This document shows, piece by piece, positions 59,201-64,000 of a stretch of 64,000 nt of DNA. Under the pieces are notes generated by a model. The model was not told the DNA's origin. It was given only the letters and a program-made list of their open reading frames with translations, and ran no database searches. Made by a program: the position numbers and the translations under genes. The stretch lies in contig JAGFMI010000001.1 of NCBI GenBank assembly GCA_021030905.1, positions 2,108,001 to 2,172,000 on the forward strand. The letters run 5' to 3'. The stretch comes from Pyrenula massariospora. Lineage: Eukaryota; Ascomycota; Eurotiomycetes; Pyrenulales; Pyrenulaceae. Positions within the stretch are counted from its first letter, which is position 1. Each line of letters opens with the position of its first letter.

Positions 59201-62098
59201 CTTCAAAGCCGTTTCTAACTTCTCTAACGACGTAGTGGACCCCGAGATAGTGACATTGGAAGGACTGTTGATGCACGCGATAACAATTTCAGGGTCATTT
59301 AATTTGTCAAGATGGGGCCGAACTTCGGCAGCCGAAAGGCCAACCGACATCATGGATCCATGGATCTCTGGGGCAATCTTTGTTATGTCTTGAGACAGCC
59401 GGCCACGATGAAACGCAAGCTTCCAGCAATCCGAAGCGGTTAAGGCTCCTGCAGCGTACGCAGCAGCTACAAGCACATTAGAAGAGGATCCCACATCGAA
59501 CCCGGTAATTATACTTACCAATCTCACCGCTGGAATGGCCAACAACTGCGTCAGGTTGCAAGCCCCAGTGATTAAGCAAGTCTACTAGAGCAATCTGCAG
59601 TACCGCACAGAGAGGTTGCGAGAAAGCTGCCATATTGATTTTCGAAGCTTCTTCGGAAGCTTTAAGCTCTTCGATAACGCTCCACTCTGCTCCAAGCTCT
59701 GCAAGGTACTTATCCGCTTCCTCAACGCTCTCTTTAAAGATCTTGTACTGGAATAATTCTCGGCCCATCGCGTACCACTGGGCTCCTTGCCCTGTAAAGA
59801 CATACAATATTTTCGGAGCTTGGCTAGTTCGGACGCTCTTCAGAGGTGTTTGCAGTGTAGATACCAGTTCCAAGGCAGATGATGCTACAACAGCGCTTCT
59901 CCACTGGAAACAGCTCCTGCGAAGGCCCAGTGTATAAGCGAGGTTGCCAAAGGTGTCTTGTACTGTTAATGGTGACGCCGTGGCTTTCTCCTCTAGATAT
60001 TTGGCGTACCGAGAAGCTATGCGCTGTAGTGCAGCTTGCTCGGGCGAGGAGAAGACAAATAGCATTGGTGTTTCACTAGAGTCAGGCAGAGCACGGTCTT
60101 GGAGTCCATCCCGAGGACTAGGTGGCATACTAGTACCAAGACCGGAGTCCGTGTCTTCATCTGGGCTGTGAGTACCTACCGGGGCCGGGACGGTAGACGT
60201 GTTTCCAGGGAGTCCTCTGGATTTTAGGTAGTTGTAGGCATCGTCGACAACACAATGAGCATTGCTGCCTCCATACCCAAAGGAGTTGATGGAGGCCCGG
60301 CGGCAACCTCCCACACTGGCCCATGGAACAAGTTTCGTAGGTACCTTCAGGCGCCATTCATCGAAGGGAATTCTTGGGTTGGGGTTCTTGAAGTTGAGGC
60401 TCGGCGCGATCGTGCCCTTCTCTATGCAGAGGATCACTTTCAAAAGACCAGCCAAACCAGCGCAGCCCTCCAGATGCCCAATATTAGTCTTCACGGAGCC
60501 AACATAGAGTGATTCCTCGGGCTTTCGGGTTGCGGTTTGAAGTGTCTTAGCTAAGGCACCCAGTTCAAGCGGGTCACCAACCCTAGTGCCCGTTCCATGA
60601 GCTTCAAAATACGACGTATCATGGTAATTGAGGCCGGCAGCTTCGTAGACTGAGTACATAAGAGCCGCTTGGGCTTCTGAGCTTGGCGAGACGATACCAG
60701 GCGTTCTACCTAGACGCAACTATTAGCACGTGATTTAGGGTTTTTGCCAACGGTCTATTACCATCTTGGTTTGTGCCGCTACCTCGAATAACGGCACGAA
60801 TGGTATCATTATCTCGAATTGCATCTTCAAGAGACTTCAGAGCCATCACACAAATGCCTTCGCCGCGAGCGTAGCCGTTTGCTCGATCATCAAAACTGCT
60901 GCATGTTAAGAAATCCAATTGTCAACGGACCCGATCACTTACGTGTAACAGCGGCTATCGGGACTGAGAAATTGCAGTCTCGATAAAGCCACGGGTCCGT
61001 CAGGAAGAAGCATTATCTGGGATGCCGCGACCAAGCTTAAGCGGCTCTCGCCACTACGAATAGACTGGGCCCCAAGGTGTCTGTAGGTTTTAGGTTTTCG
61101 ATAGCAACAAGGTATAGTAAGGAATGCCTACGTTGCAACTAGACCACTTGAACAAGCTGTGTCAAGAGTAATTGACGCGCCATGTAGGTCATAGAAATGT
61201 GAAAGTCGATTAGCCAGCATAGTGGTGCCACCACCAACCGCAGAATAGAGAGAAATATTATCTATACACTCTTAGCGATATATTTGTATGCGAGCCGTCA
61301 GTTCACTTACCAATATCACTAGCCAAAATGCCGCCGTACTCTACAAGAGGTTAGTTTCGTGAATCGGCACGATTCGTAGATATGAATAGCAGTAGACTTT
61401 CAAGACACCTGCTGTTGAAGTACAACGCATACAAATTTCTTCTTAATGAGTAGAGGAGTGAATATGTAAATCAAAAAAATGGTTATTCCGATGCTTGCCG
61501 ATCAGAGAAATCTGCGAATACCAACCTTGACTAGAGGATCCAACGAAGACGGAAGTATCACTGCCGACCAAGTTTTCAATGGGTTGTCCAGCTTCAGTGG
61601 TGTTAGGCCACATATGTGAATTTAAAGTCTACAACTTGCCGTTCTCCAAGCATTCAAATGTCACTTCCATTAACATTCTGAGCTGCGGATCCAGTGCTGC
61701 TGCTTCAGAAGCAGTCATAGAGACTTTAAACCTCAGTAAGCAGGGCTACCACGTCTCGCCAGATTTACATACAAAACTGTACAGAGCTTTAGCATGGAAC
61801 TACAACATAGACTGGATTAACTTACTGGTGCATCAAACAAAGCAGGATCTTCTCTCATCCAGTGAGCTCCCCTAGCTTGGGTAGTACCTACACGCTCACC
61901 ACTCGGATGATAGTATGAATCAATCTTGAATCGGTTCGCTGGCACCTCCGACCACGCAGCGCGACCAGCAGCAAGCATCTCATAAAAGGCGTCTGGCGAT
62001 GTGGCATCGTCAGGAAATCGGCAGCCCATTCCCACCACAGCCACGGGTTTGACCTTGTCATCCCCCATGGCTTGAGTTGTGTGAGCGGTGGGAGACAT
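53293..62098 (-). CDS. Highly reducing polyketide synthase (KS-AT-DH-MT-ER-KR-ACP)
   Basis: An iterative type I synthase of 2606 aa. Exons: 62098-61826, 61776-61773, 61723-61640, 61591-61526, 61340-61311, 61261-61132, 61080-60943, 60895-60762, 60709-59519, 59466-58644, 58589-57970, 57912-56714, 56656-55581, 55529-55222, 55089-54737, 54684-53293. KS: Cys189 in DTACSSGL, His324 in EAHGTGT, His365 in NIGHLEG. AT: GHSSGE with Ser near 680. [14 protein letters not shown] and [11 protein letters not shown]-methyltransferase: [41 protein letters not shown] and SNYASGN. ACP: FGVDSL, Ser2551. All catalytic residues I can check are intact, so a C-methylated, fully reducible chain is expected. There is no thioesterase or condensation domain; release must be by another enzyme or hydrolysis. 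Start is the ATG at 62098, just before [14 protein letters not shown]. The product is unknown and no cluster partner is adjacent within the window. Confidence 0.96.
61592..61639 (-). other. GC-AG intron in the PKS
   Basis: A 48-nt intron starts GCAAGT and ends GAAG; removing it joins ECLEN to [16 protein letters not shown], the expected KS text. The GT two bases after the donor gives the wrong phase. GCAAGT is the standard sequence of the rare GC donor class. Confidence 0.75.
61773..61776 (-). other. Four-nucleotide micro-exon of the PKS
   Basis: Exon 1 ends in ..FDAP at 61826 followed by GTAAGT. The downstream coding sequence resumes in a different phase. Splicing in TTTT at 61776-61773, flanked by a 49-nt intron ending GTACAG and a 49-nt intron starting GTATGT and ending AAAG, gives ..[20 protein letters not shown], the exact conserved KS sequence. 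Both introns have branch-like sites (TGCTAAA, TTACTGA). A frame-preserving alternative (donor GTTTGA inside the Phe codon, acceptor GAG at 61731-61733) would delete FDAPF. Confidence 0.78.
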
Positions 62099-62754
62099 GT
62101 CAGGGTAGTTTCCTTCCAAAAGGCAGATCTGTTGTTTTCAAACTTCAGCAACTGAGAAGCAGAATCTTGGTCGGATATGATGACACTAAAGGAGAGTAGG
62201 ATTTGCGGAAGTCCGTGCATGGGATGTTTATCCACAGCTTGGGACATATGTATATCAGCTACGAGCTCGTTTTCGATATCGAGTATAGTGCCTGGCACAC
62301 ATATGTGGCTCTACGGCTTTTGATGGCAAAGTGCTCGGCTAGAGATAAGGGGTCCTGATCAGCGGATTGTATGTACGTCCAACCGGTGTAAATGAGGCCG
62401 GGAGGTTAAATCCTTACTTGCTCTGGCATGCAGCTCTTGCTCGGTGTGGTGCGTAGTTGTGGTGACTCAGGATCAGCCCTCCTCGCCAATAGGAAGCAGG
62501 TCAACGGTTGATGAATCGGAATGTCGATATGGTGGCTGGCCAAGCGCTTGGACGGCCGGTCGCAACTTCGAGGACACGGAATGTCTCAGATCATTGCTCA
62601 ACAGAATAGAAGCTAGCATCACGACAGACACCCTTTGCCTAATCAGAGTAGCATGTCTCCCTGGAAGCTTCCTGCAGGGATATTAGCCAAGGAGGCTTCA
62701 TCGCTGAAAGCTAGTTCATCCCGAGATCTTGAAGATCCTGGTTGCAGAGTCCAT
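62099..62754. other. PKS upstream region
   Basis: Probably the PKS promoter and 5' leader. The PKS frame stays open seven codons upstream but with no ATG. No regulator gene or tailoring enzyme is visible here. Confidence 0.45.
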
Positions 62755-62834
62755 GCACCGTCTGTAGACTGAACGCCCTGCCTGCAGGTCGAACGCACTG
62801 TCTGTGCACTAAATGCACTGTCAGCAGACTGACG
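62755..62834. repeat. Four tandem copies of a 20-bp unit
   Basis: Units begin at 62755, 62775, 62795 and 62815 and resemble GCACTGTCTGTAGACTGAAC. The period is exactly 20 bases and most positions agree in at least three units. It lies about 660-740 bases upstream of the PKS start. Confidence 0.7.
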
Positions 62835-63127
62835 GGTGAGGTTAGGAAGGATGGGGGCCGCAGCAAGGCCAGCTTCGACGGAGCTCTTGACCAGCCGAGA
62901 ATATGCGGGATAGGGAAGACAAAGAGATCCATTGCCTGCATGCGGAGGAGAGACCTGGAGAATGGCAGTGATTGTTTGTAACGGGCTTTTAGCCATCGCT
63001 TTTCCGCTGGAGTATTGGTCCATGTCGTGTTCTTGGGAGCTGGTGGGGACGAGCAGCAACTGTGATCAGAAGAACAGGGGTACGAGAACAAACAGTAAAT
63101 TCCCAAATCATGCAATGATTACAGGTC

Positions 63128-63177
63128 GAGAACATCCGAGAGGGCCACATGTTGGGAATATCCGAAAGGACCGCGTG
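63128..63177. repeat. Two direct copies of a 24-bp unit
   Basis: 63128-63151 and 63154-63177 share the pattern GRGAAYATCCGARAGGRCCR followed by CRTG. All six differences between them are transitions. Confidence 0.6.
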
Positions 63178-64000
63178 TCGAGCTTGATCTCCCCCCGGGA
63201 CATGCAGCGGTGGTCTGAGACATGCTACGTCAAAGGGATCCCATATTTCTGCAGAGAAGACGTGTCTCGAGAGTATCAGCGTAACAAAAGTCAATCTGAG
63301 ATCTGTTTCCTATTGTAGAAGGACTCGTATTCCAGCTCGCCAGAAATTGAGCACAATGTCAGAGCTGTCTATGTTACGTCGGCGGCAAGGTGGCTTGGGC
63401 CTTGGCAAAGACAGCAAAATCGGTCCATCATGGCGGCGCCGCTTATCATGTGGTTGAGGAGGGGCGGAGGATCTGAAGATAACGTACTGGAGCAGAAGGA
63501 ACCCGATCAGCCATGGCAGGGGTATGCGCACATTTGACAGGCACCGGCGCGCTGTCGTGGTACCGTGGCTGGGAGATATGATTTGGGCTTCGGCAGACGG
63601 AAGGCAGCAGGCGGCGCTTCATGATCTCTCGGGGATGGTCGCACTTTGACTGGAGTCGAAGGAGTAGCGGCGGACATTTTGGGTAAGTGTTGCTGCAGGT
63701 TGTGTATCGTTATCGGTTATCAGCGTGCTGGGGGGTCGATGTTATCTCTGTTCGGTTAACACGAGTACTCTAATTGAGTTTGTGGCGTGAGATACTGCTG
63801 CTCTTTTCCCAGAATTCGTTCCCGACGATTGACCCCCTTCGATTGAATTGACTTCACGCCGACCTTCCCATGGTTACAGCGGCGTCCGCCCCAGCGGGAG
63901 CCTTGGGGTGACACTCGGCCGTGTGAGGTTAGAATAGAGAAGGACACCAATCGTATCCTGGCAGGAGCGACGATGATAACAAAGGATCATGTTGCGTGAG
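63178..64000. other. Right-edge stretch without a recognised gene
   Basis: G/C-richer sequence with short frames only. It may be the start region of a gene that lies mostly beyond the window. Nothing could be assigned. Confidence 0.4.

Noticed and set aside
61731-61825. Single intron joining PKS exon 1 directly to the next exon (GTAAGT donor to GAG acceptor)
   Set aside because: It puts a stop codon immediately after the junction; the micro-exon model fits the family sequence exactly.

Overview
The window is nuclear DNA of a filamentous ascomycete (Pezizomycotina). The evidence is the intron style (mostly 46-100 nt, GTRNGT donors, CTNAC-like branch sites), one gene per transcript on both strands, and fungal families: fused glutamate synthase, Apc15, Mcl1/SepB, sedolisin, reducing polyketide synthase and DUF6604. 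I cannot fix the class from sequence alone. No virus-like element or CRISPR array was seen.

The left part (1-38 kb) is mainly housekeeping. It holds a small Cys-rich protein, the replisome adaptor Mcl1 (minus), a sedolisin followed by a pepsin-like protease (both plus, both with signal peptides), NAD(P)H glutamate synthase, an Apc15-like anaphase-promoting-complex subunit, a Bet1-type SNARE (minus), a multi-span membrane protein, a CYP7/CYP8-like P450 (minus), cytosolic Hsp70, a probable mitochondrial protein and a large basic F-box-like protein (minus). The spaces between 24 and 37.5 kb carry a family of about 90-bp palindromic MITE-like repeats, one inserted inside another inverted-repeat element.

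From 39 to 53 kb the window is accessory in character. It holds a small secreted protein, a second P450, and a relic zone with a tRNA-Lys(CTT) fossil and a broken DUF6604 gene. A MYND-finger protein, a small DUF6924-like protein and a secreted NucA/NucB-type nuclease-like protein follow.

The right end (53.3-62.1 kb, minus) is one complete highly reducing polyketide synthase, KS-AT-DH-MT-ER-KR-ACP. Resolving all 16 exons gives an uninterrupted 2606-residue frame. This requires a 4-nucleotide micro-exon and a GC-AG intron near the KS start. No tailoring enzyme or regulator is adjacent, so any partner genes lie beyond 64 kb or are missing; the nearest P450 is about 10 kb away.

All exon models were derived by reading splice signals and conserved motifs by eye. 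For every multi-exon gene except the membrane protein at 24.6 kb the summed exon length is a multiple of three.
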